From NCBI GenBank assembly GCA_045611685.1, contig JAZKXO010000024.1:1-64000 (forward strand): 64,000 bases of DNA. The letters run 5' to 3'. This stretch comes from SIG701 sp045611685 (GTDB taxonomy: Bacteria; Bacillota; Clostridia; Oscillospirales; CAG-272). Positions 41,147 through 51,126 of the stretch are shown piece after piece. Made by a program: the position numbers and the translations under genes. Numbering within the stretch: the stretch's first letter is position 1; each line of letters starts with the position of its first letter. The notes under the pieces are model-generated. The model saw only the letters and a list, made by a program, of their open reading frames with translations, made no database searches and was not told the origin of the DNA.

Positions 41147-42340
41147 TCAAGGGCGCTCGGCCGCCCGAGCCGTGGTTGGAAAGCAAAAGACAGGCTGTCC
41201 CAAAACGTCGCATATAGCCTGTAAGTTACCGGTGTAGGAAGCTGTGAAAGCCTCTCCGCCCTTCAAGCGCAGGTAATATACGGCGTTCTGTGTCTGGACA
41301 TACGCGGCTGAATTTCCGTCTGAAGCAGTAACAGCAATTACTTTTTCATCAAACTCCCGCTCGGTGAGCACACGTCCTTCAGAATCGATTACAAATGCAC
41401 GGCTCGAGGTACCGAGAATGTTTTCGCTGCAAACAACGGCAACATGTGTATCGGATATATTCATACACGTCAGTATCATTGATTCAAACGGATGCGTATG
41501 TTTCAGCGTTCCGTCCCTATTATATAAAAGCACCGAGGTATCCGTAACAACAGCAAGGGTGCCATCCTCAAGATATGCAGCCGAGAGCGGAAACTGATCA
41601 CTGAGACGTATTTCCACGGTTTCGTCTGAGCCGACACGACAGAGTGTCACAACACCGCGCATAGATCCGTCTTCCGCACACACACCAACTATGACAAGCC
41701 ACTTCCCGTCAGAACTGAATGAAAGGTCGATAACGTAGTTGTCACGGTAGTAAGATGCAATTTTCTGAAAAGATGCGTTATACAGGGATACAGAATACTT
41801 CGATTCACCGGAACGTGTTGCGATTGCGTATGGCCCCGCATCGCTGACAGCGGCACACTGAATCAAGCTTTGCGCATTTTCGCGAAGGACACACGCGAGG
41901 GAGGTATACAGTGCATAAAAAGTACCGCCCTCATCATACAGAAGGAGATATTTATCACTCGACTCCAGAACAGGCGAGAGACAATTCGGCTCATCACTGA
42001 GGGTAACGGTTCCATCTCCACTGTAAACCGAAAGCTCCGCACTTCCCGCAACGACGAGTTGATCCTTGTAAGAGGCAAAGGACATATTGGGTTGCTCTTC
42101 ATAAACAACGGAGGAAAAATGGTCGCTTGATCCATAAGCAACATTAAAATCGCGCATAAGATACAGAAGATTTTCGTACGTCATACTCTCACGGTGGGTA
42201 AGAAGCATCACTGAAAGATACAAAGAAAATACTAAAAGCAAAATCCATTTTACAATCCTATACCGTGCAGAAACACGTATATAATACAGATTACGCACTT
42301 GCTTGTCAGAGTTGCGCACACGCTGCATCTTATCATCCAT
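41147..42340 (-). CDS. DUF5711-like membrane-anchored beta-propeller protein
   Basis: 397 residues: basic N-terminus, one helix (about residues 28-48) and an extracytoplasmic region of repeated short beta motifs (QLVVAGSAELSVYSGDG, KYLLLYDEGGTFYALY, LSFSSDGKWLVIVGV, YLEDGTLAVVTDTSVLLY), typical of a WD40/YVTN-like propeller. Resembles DUF5711 proteins common in Clostridia. No catalytic residues evident; probably a surface scaffold. GGGAGG precedes ATG 42340. Confidence 0.7.
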   Translation of the reverse strand: MDDKMQRVRNSDKQVRNLYYIRVSARYRIVKWILLLVFSLYLSVMLLTHRESMTYENLLYLMRDFNVAYGSSDHFSSVVYEEQPNMSFASYKDQLVVAGSAELSVYSGDGTVTLSDEPNCLSPVLESSDKYLLLYDEGGTFYALYTSLACVLRENAQSLIQCAAVSDAGPYAIATRSGESKYSVSLYNASFQKIASYYRDNYVIDLSFSSDGKWLVIVGVCAEDGSMRGVVTLCRVGSDETVEIRLSDQFPLSAAYLEDGTLAVVTDTSVLLYNRDGTLKHTHPFESMILTCMNISDTHVAVVCSENILGTSSRAFVIDSEGRVLTEREFDEKVIAVTASDGNSAAYVQTQNAVYYLRLKGGEAFTASYTGNLQAICDVLGQPVFCFPTTARAAERP

Positions 42341-42382
42341 GTACAGATTTCCTCCCTTTCTTGTCGATTATTCTCTTGGCAT

Positions 42383-43177
42383 TTATTCAGCCAGCCAGCA
42401 GATCTCTCGGTCATAATGAACCTTCGAAAGATATAAGCCATGAGGCGGTGCGGTAAAACCTGCTTTCGAGCGATCGCCGGTAGAAATTGCTTCATGAACA
42501 GATCTTTCCGAACAGATGCCGTAAGCGGTCTCCAGAAGTGTTCCTGCCATTATACGCACCATGTTGTAAAGAAAGCCGTCCGCCTCCACGCGATACACAA
42601 GAATGCCGTCCGGATCACGCGACACACTTGCCGCAAATACAGTGCGAACGGGATCAGTGATTTTCGATCCGGATGCCATAAAGGCAGAAAAATTGTGTTT
42701 CCCGACAAATGCCGACGCAACTTTGCTCATCCGATCCTCGGCATCTGCCGAAATTTGTCGCGGCGTTTGATAGGCCCGGCCGTTGAGAAACGGATTTCGC
42801 GACAGTGCGTCGTAGATGTGGTATTCGTACTCCTTGGACACTACACTGTACCGCGGATGAAAATCATCCGGCACATACGTTGCACCGACCACCGAAATAT
42901 CCTCAGGTAAAAAACGGTTCGCCGCTCTGTGTATTTTGCCGACCGGGATAGCACACCACTGATCCTTTTCGGGAGTTGCAAGAGGAGCAACCGTAGCACA
43001 AAATGCCTTGGCATGGACACCGCTGTCCGTTCGACTGCATCCAGTAACAGCGCACGGAAACCCGAGCATATGGGAAAACGTATCTGTTAAAATATTCTGT
43101 ATTGCGTGACCGTTTGACTGCGCCTGGAAGCCACAGTACGCAGAACCGTCAAACATCAACTTTAAAAGTATTTTCAT
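42383..43177 (-). CDS. truA: tRNA pseudouridine synthase A
   Basis: 264 residues. Converts uridines 38-40 of the tRNA anticodon stem to pseudouridine. Catalytic Asp in TGCSRTDSGVHAKAF (about residues 48-62); other conserved parts are FDGSAYCGFQAQSNGHAIQN, KEYEYHIYD, HNFSAFMASGS, VEADGFLYNMVRIMAGTLLE. Follows ecfT by 7 bp, a common arrangement in Firmicutes (ecfA1-ecfA2-ecfT-truA). Confidence 0.96.
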   Translation of the reverse strand: MKILLKLMFDGSAYCGFQAQSNGHAIQNILTDTFSHMLGFPCAVTGCSRTDSGVHAKAFCATVAPLATPEKDQWCAIPVGKIHRAANRFLPEDISVVGATYVPDDFHPRYSVVSKEYEYHIYDALSRNPFLNGRAYQTPRQISADAEDRMSKVASAFVGKHNFSAFMASGSKITDPVRTVFAASVSRDPDGILVYRVEADGFLYNMVRIMAGTLLETAYGICSERSVHEAISTGDRSKAGFTAPPHGLYLSKVHYDREICWLAE

Positions 43178-43184
43178 ATTGGCG

Positions 43185-44009
43185 TTACCAGGATATCGAA
43201 TAACCGCCGAGGCTGTTGGTAAAAATCACGCCGACACCCAAAGCAACGAAAAGCAAACAGAAAACCACGTCTATGGCGGATGCATGCAGTACGTTCATGC
43301 GCGTTCTTCCCTCGCCGCCCGTATAACAGCGGCATTCCATGGCAGTCGCCAATTCTTCTGCACGGCGAAATGCGGAAATAAAGAGCGGCACGAGTATCGG
43401 TATCAGCGTTTTTGCTCGTTTTATCAGCGAGCCGGATGCGAAATCCGCCCCGCGCGCTTTTTGCGCATTCATGATTTTTTGTGTTTCTTCTATCAAGGTA
43501 GGGATAAAACGAAGCGCGATCGTCATCATCATCGAAAACTCGTGAACGGGAAGGTGCAGTTTTTTAAGCGGTGCCAAAAGCTGCTCGAGCCCGTCCGTGA
43601 GTGCAATAGGCGTCGTAGTATACGTCATAAATATGGACGTACCGATAAGGAGCACAATAATGCGAAGCGCAATCATAATTGCATTAAGAATTCCCTCGAG
43701 ATATACACTTACGAATCCAAAAGAGAGAAGAAGCGTCTCACCCTTCATCCAAAAGATATTAATCGCGGAAGTGAAAAGGATAATAACGGTGAGCGCCTTC
43801 ATACCCTTTAGAATAATTCTAGGAGAAATGCCCGAAATCAGAATGAGGGCAAAAGCTGACAGAAGAAGAAGACCAAACGACCAAAGATTCTTTGCAAGGA
43901 ACACGATAACAATATAGAGAACGGACGCTATAATCTTCGCACGGGGATCCATTCTGTGGAGAACGGATTTTCCCTCGCAATACTGTCCAAATGAAATATC
44001 AAGATTCAT
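43185..44009 (-). CDS. ecfT: ECF transporter transmembrane subunit EcfT
   Basis: 274 residues, five to six helices. N-terminal SVLHRMDPRAKIIASVLYIV and the two coupling-helix A-R-G motifs: KARGADFASGS and the later AMECRCYTGGEGRTRM (Arg-Cys-Tyr variant). It couples the EcfA1-EcfA2 ATPases to interchangeable S components such as the one at 20996-21586. Overlaps ecfA2 by ATGA. Confidence 0.94.
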   Translation of the reverse strand: MNLDISFGQYCEGKSVLHRMDPRAKIIASVLYIVIVFLAKNLWSFGLLLLSAFALILISGISPRIILKGMKALTVIILFTSAINIFWMKGETLLLSFGFVSVYLEGILNAIMIALRIIVLLIGTSIFMTYTTTPIALTDGLEQLLAPLKKLHLPVHEFSMMMTIALRFIPTLIEETQKIMNAQKARGADFASGSLIKRAKTLIPILVPLFISAFRRAEELATAMECRCYTGGEGRTRMNVLHASAIDVVFCLLFVALGVGVIFTNSLGGYSISW

Positions 44010-44866
44010 ACGATATCACCCCGCACCTTCTCGAGGATCTTTGCCGTAGCATATTTTACGGTGTATACGTCCCGTCCGATGTCAATCCCGTGTTTTTTTA
44101 ATTCAGCCGCGACGTAAGTGATCTGCGGTACGTCAAGGCCGACAGAAATCAGTTCATCATAACGACTGAAGACCTCCGCGCAGGTACCGTCCATGAAAAC
44201 CCGGCCCGATTCCATAACAATTACGCGATCGCAATAGAGAGCCATATCCTCCATGCTGTGACTGACGATAACCACGGACGTTCCGCTCATTTTCTGATAT
44301 TCGCGTACGCTGTCCAAAATCTCCGCGCGCCCGCCGGGATCAAGTCCGGCCGCCGGCTCATCAAGAACGAGAAGCTCCGGACGCATAGCAATAACACCCG
44401 CCAAGGCGGCACGACGCTTCTGACCGCCCGAAAGGTCGAAGGGGGATTTATCAAGGAGCGCTTCAGAAAGTCCGGCAAACTGAGCCGCTTCTAAAACGCG
44501 CGCATTCACTTCCTCGGGCGTCATGCCCATATTGCGCGGGCCGAATGCAATATCTTCCCGAACTGTTTCGTCAAACAGCTGATATTCGGGATACTGCATT
44601 ACAAGTCCTACCTTAAAGCGAACGTCCCGTATTTTTTTCGGGTTTTCCCAGATATCTCGGCCATCAAGGATAATCTTGCCTTCTGTCGGCTTCAGCAGAC
44701 CATTCAGAAGCTGGACAAGCGTGGATTTTCCACTGCCCGTGTGTCCCATGATGCCGGTAATCATAGACCCGCCAAGTGTCAAAGATACATTATCAAGCGC
44801 ACGGATCTCGTACGGTTCACCTGCGCCGTAAACAAACGATATATTTTGGAGTTCAACCTGAGACAT
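44006..44866 (-). CDS. ecfA2: ECF transporter ATP-binding subunit EcfA2
   Basis: 286 residues. Walker A GHTGSGKSTLVQLL, Q loop VMQYPEYQLFD, signature LSGGQKRRAALAGVIAM, Walker B LLVLDEPAAGLDP and H loop IVSHSMEDMA. Second ATPase of the energising module for vitamin and metal uptake. Overlaps ecfT by 4 bp; 63 bp from ecfA1. Confidence 0.95.
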   Translation of the reverse strand: MSQVELQNISFVYGAGEPYEIRALDNVSLTLGGSMITGIMGHTGSGKSTLVQLLNGLLKPTEGKIILDGRDIWENPKKIRDVRFKVGLVMQYPEYQLFDETVREDIAFGPRNMGMTPEEVNARVLEAAQFAGLSEALLDKSPFDLSGGQKRRAALAGVIAMRPELLVLDEPAAGLDPGGRAEILDSVREYQKMSGTSVVIVSHSMEDMALYCDRVIVMESGRVFMDGTCAEVFSRYDELISVGLDVPQITYVAAELKKHGIDIGRDVYTVKYATAKILEKVRGDIV

Positions 44867-44929
44867 GTTAGCATACTCACAACGAGTAGCGTCGCGAGAA
44901 TCCTTTCATAAAATAACGAGATACGGAAG

Positions 44930-45808
44930 TTATTGTTCGCCGAATGCTTTCGCAATTTCAACGGCACACTCGTCCGGATCAAAAATATCGAGGCGGACAT
45001 CGTAACCGCTCTTTTTGAGATGATACAAAAGTTCAGTCGTCTGCGGAACGTCAAGGCGTGCGTTCCAAAGGCGCTGTGGGTGGCTGAACACCTCTTTCGG
45101 CGTTCCATCCATGAGAATACGCCCGCCATCCATTACGATCACACGGTCGCCGCGAACAGCTTCATTCATGTAGTGGGTAATGTGAAGAACGGTGATTTTT
45201 TCTTCCTTGTTCAGCCGTTCGATCGTATCCATTACTTCTTTTCTGCCCGCGGGGTCAAGCATCGCCGTGCTCTCGTCAAAAATGATACAGCGGCGGCGCA
45301 TTGCGATAATTCCCGCAATCGCAATACGCTGTTTTTGACCGCCGGACAACTTGTGCGGCGCATGACGCGCATATTTCGACATACCGACGAGAGAAAGCGC
45401 CTCATCTACACGGCGCCGAATTTCTTCCGACGGCAGGCCAAGATTCTCCGGACCGAAAGCAACGTCTTCTTCAACGACAGTAGCGACGATCTGGTTGTCC
45501 GGATTCTGGAAAACCATGCCGACTTTGCGACGTGCCTCCAGAATATCCTCTTCCGTAACATCGTCGGTGCTCATATTCTTACCGTCAATAATTACACTGC
45601 CGCTGTCCGGCATGAGAATGAGACTCATCATTTTCGCGAGAGTTGATTTACCGCTTCCGTTATGGCCGAGAATGGATACGAACGACCCCTCTTCGATGGA
45701 GAGGCTAACGTGATCGAGTGCATTGTAGGAGGTGCTTCCATCATCAGCAGGATAAGCATACGACAAATCACGGATTTCAATTATCGGTGTTTTTTGAAGA
45801 GTGCTCAT
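44930..45808 (-). CDS. ecfA1: ECF transporter ATP-binding subunit EcfA1
   Basis: 292 residues. Walker A GHNGSGKSTLAKMM, Q loop VFQNPDNQIVATVVEEDVAFGPENLG, signature LSGGQKQRIAIAGIIAM, Walker B IIFDESTAMLDPAGR (Ser where Pro is common, as in many EcfA1) and H loop HITHYMNEAV. Forms the heterodimer with EcfA2. GGGGGAGAACAA precedes ATG 45808, which overlaps the upstream methyltransferase stop. Confidence 0.95.
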   Translation of the reverse strand: MSTLQKTPIIEIRDLSYAYPADDGSTSYNALDHVSLSIEEGSFVSILGHNGSGKSTLAKMMSLILMPDSGSVIIDGKNMSTDDVTEEDILEARRKVGMVFQNPDNQIVATVVEEDVAFGPENLGLPSEEIRRRVDEALSLVGMSKYARHAPHKLSGGQKQRIAIAGIIAMRRRCIIFDESTAMLDPAGRKEVMDTIERLNKEEKITVLHITHYMNEAVRGDRVIVMDGGRILMDGTPKEVFSHPQRLWNARLDVPQTTELLYHLKKSGYDVRLDIFDPDECAVEIAKAFGEQ

Positions 45809-46707
45809 TTGTTCTCCCCCGAAAAAGTGTCAGATCTCTGCCAACGGGCACTTGCCCCCGCAGGAAGATAGAGCCCGCTTTCCGTTACCGGCAATCCCAA
45901 CTCACCGGTCGCGAGAACGCCCATAGATGCTTGCGGCATCAAAGTCATAAGCATATAGCCCATAGATGCAGGCGACAAACCGGTCGTATAAGAGTTGATA
46001 AGAAAGAAAAGCGGCCTGTCCGTGAGGATTTTCACAACGAGGGAAATCAGGTCATACGCGCATTCTTCCAGTTTCCACACTTCCCCGTTCGGACCTCTGC
46101 CGTACGACGGCGGGTCCATGATCACGCCGTCGTACTTATTGCCGCGACGAATCTCTCTTTCAACAAACTTTCGACAATCGTCTACAATATAACGCACAGG
46201 TGCATCACCAAGACCGGAAAGGCGGAGATTCTCTTTCGCTGCCGCTACCATTCCTTTGGAAGCATCCACATGGCAAACCTTGGCACCCGCCTTGGCTGCA
46301 GCAGCAGTTGCGCCGCCGGTATACGCAAATAGATTAAGCACTTTTGGCTGATAATCGGGGGCATCTCTCCGCGCACGGCGAATAATATTGGAGAACCAGT
46401 CCCAGTTTACTGCCTGCTCCGGGAAAAGTCCGGTGTGCTTAAATCCCATAGGGCGAAGATTAAACGTCAGATCGCCGTAGCTAATATTCCAATCGGCGGG
46501 CATTTTGGAAACGACCCAACTGCCGCCGCCGTTCTTCGAGCGACGGTAAACACCGTCAGCTTTTTTCCACATAGGATGCCTTCTCTCGGTATTCCAGATC
46601 ACCTGCGGGTCGGGGCGGATGAGGATATACCGTCCCCACCGTTCGAGTCTTTCACCGGCTGCGGCATCGAGAAGTTCGTAATCTTTCCACGTATCGTTCT
46701 GAAACAT
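45805..46707 (-). CDS. Class I SAM-dependent methyltransferase, RlmI/RlmK-like
   Basis: 300 residues. SAM-binding motif VLNLFAYTGGATAAAAKAGAKVCHVDAS, then DCRKFVEREIRRGNKYDGVIMDPPSYGRG (the DPPSYGR catalytic loop of the RlmI/YccW group, which methylate rRNA cytosines). No PUA domain, so the exact target is uncertain. ATG 46707 chosen with GGTGA 5 bp upstream; GTG 46716 overlaps the ruvC stop. Confidence 0.85.
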   Translation of the reverse strand: MFQNDTWKDYELLDAAAGERLERWGRYILIRPDPQVIWNTERRHPMWKKADGVYRRSKNGGGSWVVSKMPADWNISYGDLTFNLRPMGFKHTGLFPEQAVNWDWFSNIIRRARRDAPDYQPKVLNLFAYTGGATAAAAKAGAKVCHVDASKGMVAAAKENLRLSGLGDAPVRYIVDDCRKFVEREIRRGNKYDGVIMDPPSYGRGPNGEVWKLEECAYDLISLVVKILTDRPLFFLINSYTTGLSPASMGYMLMTLMPQASMGVLATGELGLPVTESGLYLPAGASARWQRSDTFSGENK

Positions 46708-46712
46708 TGAAT

Positions 46713-47246
46713 TCACCGTTTTTCTTTGGAGATTCCGCCGATCTTTGTCGGACGGTTATAGTATTGTCCGATGCCCGATGCGCCGCTGTGCGCATGGCAG
46801 ACAGCAATCGCCAACGCGTCAGCCGTGTCATCTGGTTTCGGAGGCGCTTCAAGCCCTAGAAGCAAGGTGATCATTGCCATAACCTGCTGTTTTTCCGCTT
46901 TACCGTACCCGACCACCGCTTGCTTGACCTGCATAGGTGTATATTCGAAAAGAGGAACGCGATGCTTGCGAGCACAAAGAAGGATAACACCACGCGCTTC
47001 GGCGACAACAATACCGGTTGTAACGTTCGATGAGAAGAACAATTCCTCCACCGCCACAGCGTCCGGCTTGTACTTCTCGATGATCACCGACAAGCTGTCG
47101 TAAATATGAGCCAAGCGCTCCTCGACGGGCACCCCTGCCTTCGTCTGCACAGAGCCGTATGCAACGGGGCGGAAGCGAGATCCTTCATACGAGATGACAC
47201 CCCAGCCGACGATTGCAATCCCTGGATCAATACCGAGAACAAGCAT
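46713..47246 (-). CDS. ruvC: Holliday junction resolvase RuvC
   Basis: 177 residues from ATG 47246 (AAAGGAG 9 bp upstream). RNase H-fold endonuclease: LVLGIDPGIAIVGWGV (first Asp), DAVAVEELFFSSNVTTGI (Glu), ARGVILLCARKHRVPLFEYTP and PPKPDDTADALAIAVCHA (final Asp pair). It cuts Holliday junctions after RuvAB migration; ruvA-ruvB lie 3 kb away on the opposite strand. First gene of a long minus-strand run. Confidence 0.96.
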   Translation of the reverse strand: MLVLGIDPGIAIVGWGVISYEGSRFRPVAYGSVQTKAGVPVEERLAHIYDSLSVIIEKYKPDAVAVEELFFSSNVTTGIVVAEARGVILLCARKHRVPLFEYTPMQVKQAVVGYGKAEKQQVMAMITLLLGLEAPPKPDDTADALAIAVCHAHSGASGIGQYYNRPTKIGGISKEKR

Positions 47247-47299
47247 GCGAAACGTCTCCTTTCCCAAAACACTCCAAAACATAAATACTTAATCAGTAT

Positions 47300-47328
47300 A
47301 TTATATCACATTTTTTTCTGCAAGTCAA
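47300..47328 (-). promoter_or_regulatory. Promoter of the ruvC-led run
   Basis: Minus strand TTGACT (47323-47328), 17-bp spacer, TATAAT (47300-47305). Confidence 0.75.
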
Positions 47329-47392
47329 AACCATTTCCTATAAATTTACTGCAAAAAGCAACTTTTTTACGCTTATTTACAGGTGAATAGGA

Positions 47393-47421
47393 TTTACAAG
47401 TGAAGGAAACCATGTTATAAT
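47393..47421 (+). promoter_or_regulatory. Promoter of the DUF951-YfhO-ruvAB run
   Basis: TTTACA (47393-47398), 17-bp spacer, TATAAT (47416-47421), diverging from the ruvC promoter. Confidence 0.72.
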
Positions 47422-47466
47422 ATACTAGAGATTTGTTTTTTATTTCTTTGTGAAAGGAGCCCCTCC

Positions 47467-47676
47467 TTGAACATAATCCCTAAGATTTCCGTTGGCGATA
47501 TGCTGGAACTAAAAAAAACGCATCCCTGCGGATCAAAAAATTTTCTTGTCATGCGCCTTGGCAGCGATGTGCGCATCCTTTGCACGGGCTGTGGGAGAGA
47601 CATGGTACTCCCGCGCGTCAAGCTTGAAAAAGCCATTAAAAAGATCATCCCCACGGAGGAAAGTAACAATGACTGA
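47467..47676 (+). CDS. DUF951 small protein
   Basis: 69 residues from TTG 47467, set by GAAAGGAG 7-8 bp upstream. Conserved DUF951 pattern: ISVGDMLELKKTHPCGSKNFLVMRLGSDVRILCTGCGRDMVLPR, with three Cys (CG...C..CG) that may bind metal or nucleic acid. Widespread in Firmicutes, function unknown. Overlaps the YfhO gene by 8 bp. Confidence 0.88.
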   Translation: MNIIPKISVGDMLELKKTHPCGSKNFLVMRLGSDVRILCTGCGRDMVLPRVKLEKAIKKIIPTEESNND

Positions 47677-50458
47677 CGATAAATTCCCGCCCGCTGAAGC
47701 GGAATTTTCACCGGAAGATACAGACACGACACCCACTCCCACTGAGAATGATAATAAAATAATCGAGTCTTGCGAAGACACGGAGACTATAACCTCCCCC
47801 AAAAAACTCCGCACTTTTTGGAGAGATCACAAATATCTTCTCGCTTGTTTTTTCGTGCCGGCGGCCATTATGCTGCTCATCCACATCGCCATGGGCGTTT
47901 GGCCGTTTGGCGAGGAATCCGTACTCGTTCTGGATCTGAACGGACAGTATGTCTTCTACTTTGAAGCGCTTCGCGATCTTCTACAAGGAGACGGCAGCTT
48001 CATCTACTCATTTGAGCGCGCCCTCGGCGGCGAATTTTTGGGAATCGTTGCATATTATCTCGCAAGTCCGTTCTCTTTTATCGTAGCACTGTTTCCCGAA
48101 GGCATGATCACCGAATCCCTTTTGACCCTTTTCGTCTTGAAAACGGGACTTTGCGGACTCACGTTTGGAATCTATCTCCACAAGACGCGAAAAAGAAACC
48201 CCGTTGCAGCGGTGATCTTCTCCACGCTGTATGCGCTGACAGCCTATGCGGTCGTGTATCAGCACAACACGATGTGGATCGACAATGTAATCTTTCTGCC
48301 GCTTATTCTGCTCGGCATCGAATCAATGATCAAGTACGGCAAGTACAAGCTGTTCGTTATTTCGCTTGCCCTTGCCGTCATCAGCAACTTCTACATTGGA
48401 TACATGACCTGCATTTTCGTTGCGGTATATTTCTTCTATACGTATTTCACACGCACGCCCGAAGAAAGAAATCCTCTCGGCGTCAAATACCATTTTCCGA
48501 AATCACTTGCACGCATTGCAATTTTTTCTGTTATCGCTCTTTTGATTGCGGCGATTATCGTTCTTCCCGCTTATTATTCGCTGACGTTTGGTAAAACAGA
48601 ATTCTCAAATCCAAAATTCGATCTGTCGCAGAAATTTGATTTCCTCGACATGCTCTCGATGATGTATTTCGGCTCTTATGATACAGTACGTCCCGAAGGA
48701 TTACCGCTCGTTTACACCGGCATACTGACGTTTATCCTTCTGCCACTGTATTTCTTCGCGCCGCACATCAAAACGCGTGAGAAAATCGGCACCGCTATAC
48801 TGATCGCCTTTTTTGTTTTCAGTTTCAACGCCACCACGCTTGATCTCGTGTGGCACGGTTTTCAACGCCCCAACTGGCTTAATTACCGATACAGTTTTAT
48901 GCTGTGCTTTATATTCCTTCTCATGGCATATAAGGTTTTCGAGAGAATCCACGATATCGGCTACCGCCCCGTCATTATTTCAACTGCGGGCGTCGCAGGA
49001 CTCCTTTTGATTTTGCAGAAGCTCGAATATGACAACCTGCCCGATCTTGCGTCGGTTTGGGTATCCCTTGCTTTCTGCGGCATTTATCTGTGTGTCATGC
49101 GCGCAGCTACGCTAAAATCCGATTATACACGCCAAACGGCCACGCTCGTTCTCGCAATTATCATTTGCCTTGAAACGTTCTGTGCGGGATATCATAATCT
49201 TGTCTCACTCGACGAAGACGTCGTTGTATCCAAAAGAGATACGTACCGATCGTTCATTGACCGCGTTCAACCTGTTGTCGATCAGATAAAGGAAGAAGAC
49301 GATTCTTTCTACCGCATGGAAAAAACTCTCCATCGAAACACAAATGATAATTTCACTCTCGGGATGCGCGGTGTTTCGAACTCCACCAGCACGCTGAACG
49401 CAAAAGCAATCAAATTTCTCAACCAAATGGGAATTGCCTCCAAATCACACTGGTCGAAGTACGTCGGCGGAACGCCTGTGTTTGATTCCCTGCTCGGTAT
49501 CAAATACCTTATCGCCGATCAGAACGCAAGGATTTCCCCCTTGTACGAAAATACGTTCACGACCGACAGTGATCTCCGCGTTTTCAAAAATCCGTATGCA
49601 CTTTCAATTGCCTATGCAGTCGACATAAACCTTTCCACGCTCGATATAAGCGATCCGTTTTACGGCTCTCCCTTCGTACGGATGAATTATATTGTCGGAG
49701 AGATGCTCGGTCTCGAGGAAGAGGCAGAAGTGTTCCGCTACATCGAAACGGCCAGCGTATCCCTTGATAACTGCCGCTCATCCTCGGTAGTCGATCACAT
49801 GAAATACGCACCGATCAACTCGGGTTCGGACGCATTCGTTAAGTTTACGCTGCAGATTCCCGAGGACGGCTATCTCTACTGCTACTTCCCGAGTGAGTAT
49901 CCCAGAGAAGCAACGCTTATCGTAAACGGAAATAACATCGGAAACTTCTTCGGTAACGATACGTTTGCGATCCGCACGGCCGGCCCTTTCACGAAGGGAC
50001 AGACTATTACCGTTGCGCTCAAGCTTCTGAAAAGCGATCTGTACCTTGCGGACAGTGAACAATTCTTCTTCCAAATTGATGAAGAATTATTTATGAGCAC
50101 AATGACAGCACTCGCCGACTCTCAATTCATTATTGAATCCTACACGGAAGATTCCCTTTACGGCACGATCAACGTGCCCGAGGATAGAAAGTTCATCTTT
50201 ACGTCCATTCCATACGATGCGGGATGGGTTGTCAAGATAGATGGCATGGTTGTCGAAACCGCTCCGGTTCTCGATGCTCTCATGGGCTTTTACGCCCCAT
50301 CGTCAGGCGAGCATACGCTCTCGCTTGAATACCGTCCGGCCGCTGTAAAATACGGCGTTACATCCTGTATCGTAGGTGTCGCCATCTTCGCTGGTGTGTG
50401 GACGGCAGAAGCACTGCGCAAGAGGAAGAAAACGAGGAAAGGATGTGAGATACAATGA
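47669..50458 (+). CDS. YfhO-family large membrane protein
   Basis: 929 residues from ATG 47669 with GGAGGA upstream; longer in-frame starts overlap the previous gene. Acidic cytosolic N-terminus (about 45 residues), then about twelve to fourteen helices and a C-terminal extracytoplasmic beta region. YfhO features: ERALGGEFLGIVAYYLASPF, MWIDNVIFLPLILLGIESM, VISNFYIGYMTCIF, FQRPNWLNYRYSFM and a late TSIPYDAGWVVKIDG. Members resemble GT-C glycosyltransferases that decorate lipoteichoic acid or wall polymers. Overlaps ruvA by ATGA. Confidence 0.88.
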   Translation: MTDDKFPPAEAEFSPEDTDTTPTPTENDNKIIESCEDTETITSPKKLRTFWRDHKYLLACFFVPAAIMLLIHIAMGVWPFGEESVLVLDLNGQYVFYFEALRDLLQGDGSFIYSFERALGGEFLGIVAYYLASPFSFIVALFPEGMITESLLTLFVLKTGLCGLTFGIYLHKTRKRNPVAAVIFSTLYALTAYAVVYQHNTMWIDNVIFLPLILLGIESMIKYGKYKLFVISLALAVISNFYIGYMTCIFVAVYFFYTYFTRTPEERNPLGVKYHFPKSLARIAIFSVIALLIAAIIVLPAYYSLTFGKTEFSNPKFDLSQKFDFLDMLSMMYFGSYDTVRPEGLPLVYTGILTFILLPLYFFAPHIKTREKIGTAILIAFFVFSFNATTLDLVWHGFQRPNWLNYRYSFMLCFIFLLMAYKVFERIHDIGYRPVIISTAGVAGLLLILQKLEYDNLPDLASVWVSLAFCGIYLCVMRAATLKSDYTRQTATLVLAIIICLETFCAGYHNLVSLDEDVVVSKRDTYRSFIDRVQPVVDQIKEEDDSFYRMEKTLHRNTNDNFTLGMRGVSNSTSTLNAKAIKFLNQMGIASKSHWSKYVGGTPVFDSLLGIKYLIADQNARISPLYENTFTTDSDLRVFKNPYALSIAYAVDINLSTLDISDPFYGSPFVRMNYIVGEMLGLEEEAEVFRYIETASVSLDNCRSSSVVDHMKYAPINSGSDAFVKFTLQIPEDGYLYCYFPSEYPREATLIVNGNNIGNFFGNDTFAIRTAGPFTKGQTITVALKLLKSDLYLADSEQFFFQIDEELFMSTMTALADSQFIIESYTEDSLYGTINVPEDRKFIFTSIPYDAGWVVKIDGMVVETAPVLDALMGFYAPSSGEHTLSLEYRPAAVKYGVTSCIVGVAIFAGVWTAEALRKRKKTRKGCEIQ

Positions 50459-51075
50459 TATATTGCCTCACAGGTACGCTTATTCACGTCGATACTTTAG
50501 CCTATGTAGCCGTTGTTGACTGTGGCGGCGTTGGATACAAGGTAAACGTAACATCCAATACGCTCACCAAGCTTCCCCTTTCTGCCGATAAACCTGTAGA
50601 AGTCCGTTTGTACACTCATATGCAGGTGCGCGAGGACGGCATTGATCTGTTCGGCTTTTTCTCAACAGAAGAGCTTTCGATGTTCAAGCTTCTCATCACG
50701 GTTTCCGGCGTTGGTCCCAAAGCCGCTATGTCCATTCTCTCCCTTATGACTCCTGAAAAGCTTTCAATGGCAATTGCCTCCGAAGATGCCAAAGCAATCG
50801 CAAAAGCACCCAACGTCGGCCCTAAAACTGCAGCACGTATCATTCTCGATCTCAAAGATAAAATTGCAAAAAACCTCCCGGTTTCATCCGGCACAGATAC
50901 GGGTATTCGCGTAGACACAGCACCCTTAACCAGCGGGAAACTCGAAGACGCGCAGGCAGCGCTTCTCGTCCTCGGATACGCAAAGCCTGAGGTTACAAAA
51001 GCGCTTGCGAAAGTCGACACAAGCGCCACACTCGAGGACATCATCCGTGCGGCACTTGCCCTTCTGATGAGATAA
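50455..51075 (+). CDS. ruvA: Holliday junction DNA helicase subunit RuvA
   Basis: 206 residues. MIYCLTGTLIHVDTLAYVAVVDCGGVGYKV (OB domain), HMQVREDGIDLFGF, helix-hairpin-helix motifs VSGVGPKAAMSIL and APNVGPKTAARIILDLKDKI, and C-terminal RuvB-binding domain from about residue 160. Binds the junction and loads RuvB. Coupled to YfhO by ATGA. Confidence 0.96.
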   Translation: MIYCLTGTLIHVDTLAYVAVVDCGGVGYKVNVTSNTLTKLPLSADKPVEVRLYTHMQVREDGIDLFGFFSTEELSMFKLLITVSGVGPKAAMSILSLMTPEKLSMAIASEDAKAIAKAPNVGPKTAARIILDLKDKIAKNLPVSSGTDTGIRVDTAPLTSGKLEDAQAALLVLGYAKPEVTKALAKVDTSATLEDIIRAALALLMR

Positions 51076-51126
51076 CACCGCCTACTCTCGCGTTCATTTA
51101 ATCCGCTTAAACGAAAGGACGTCTCT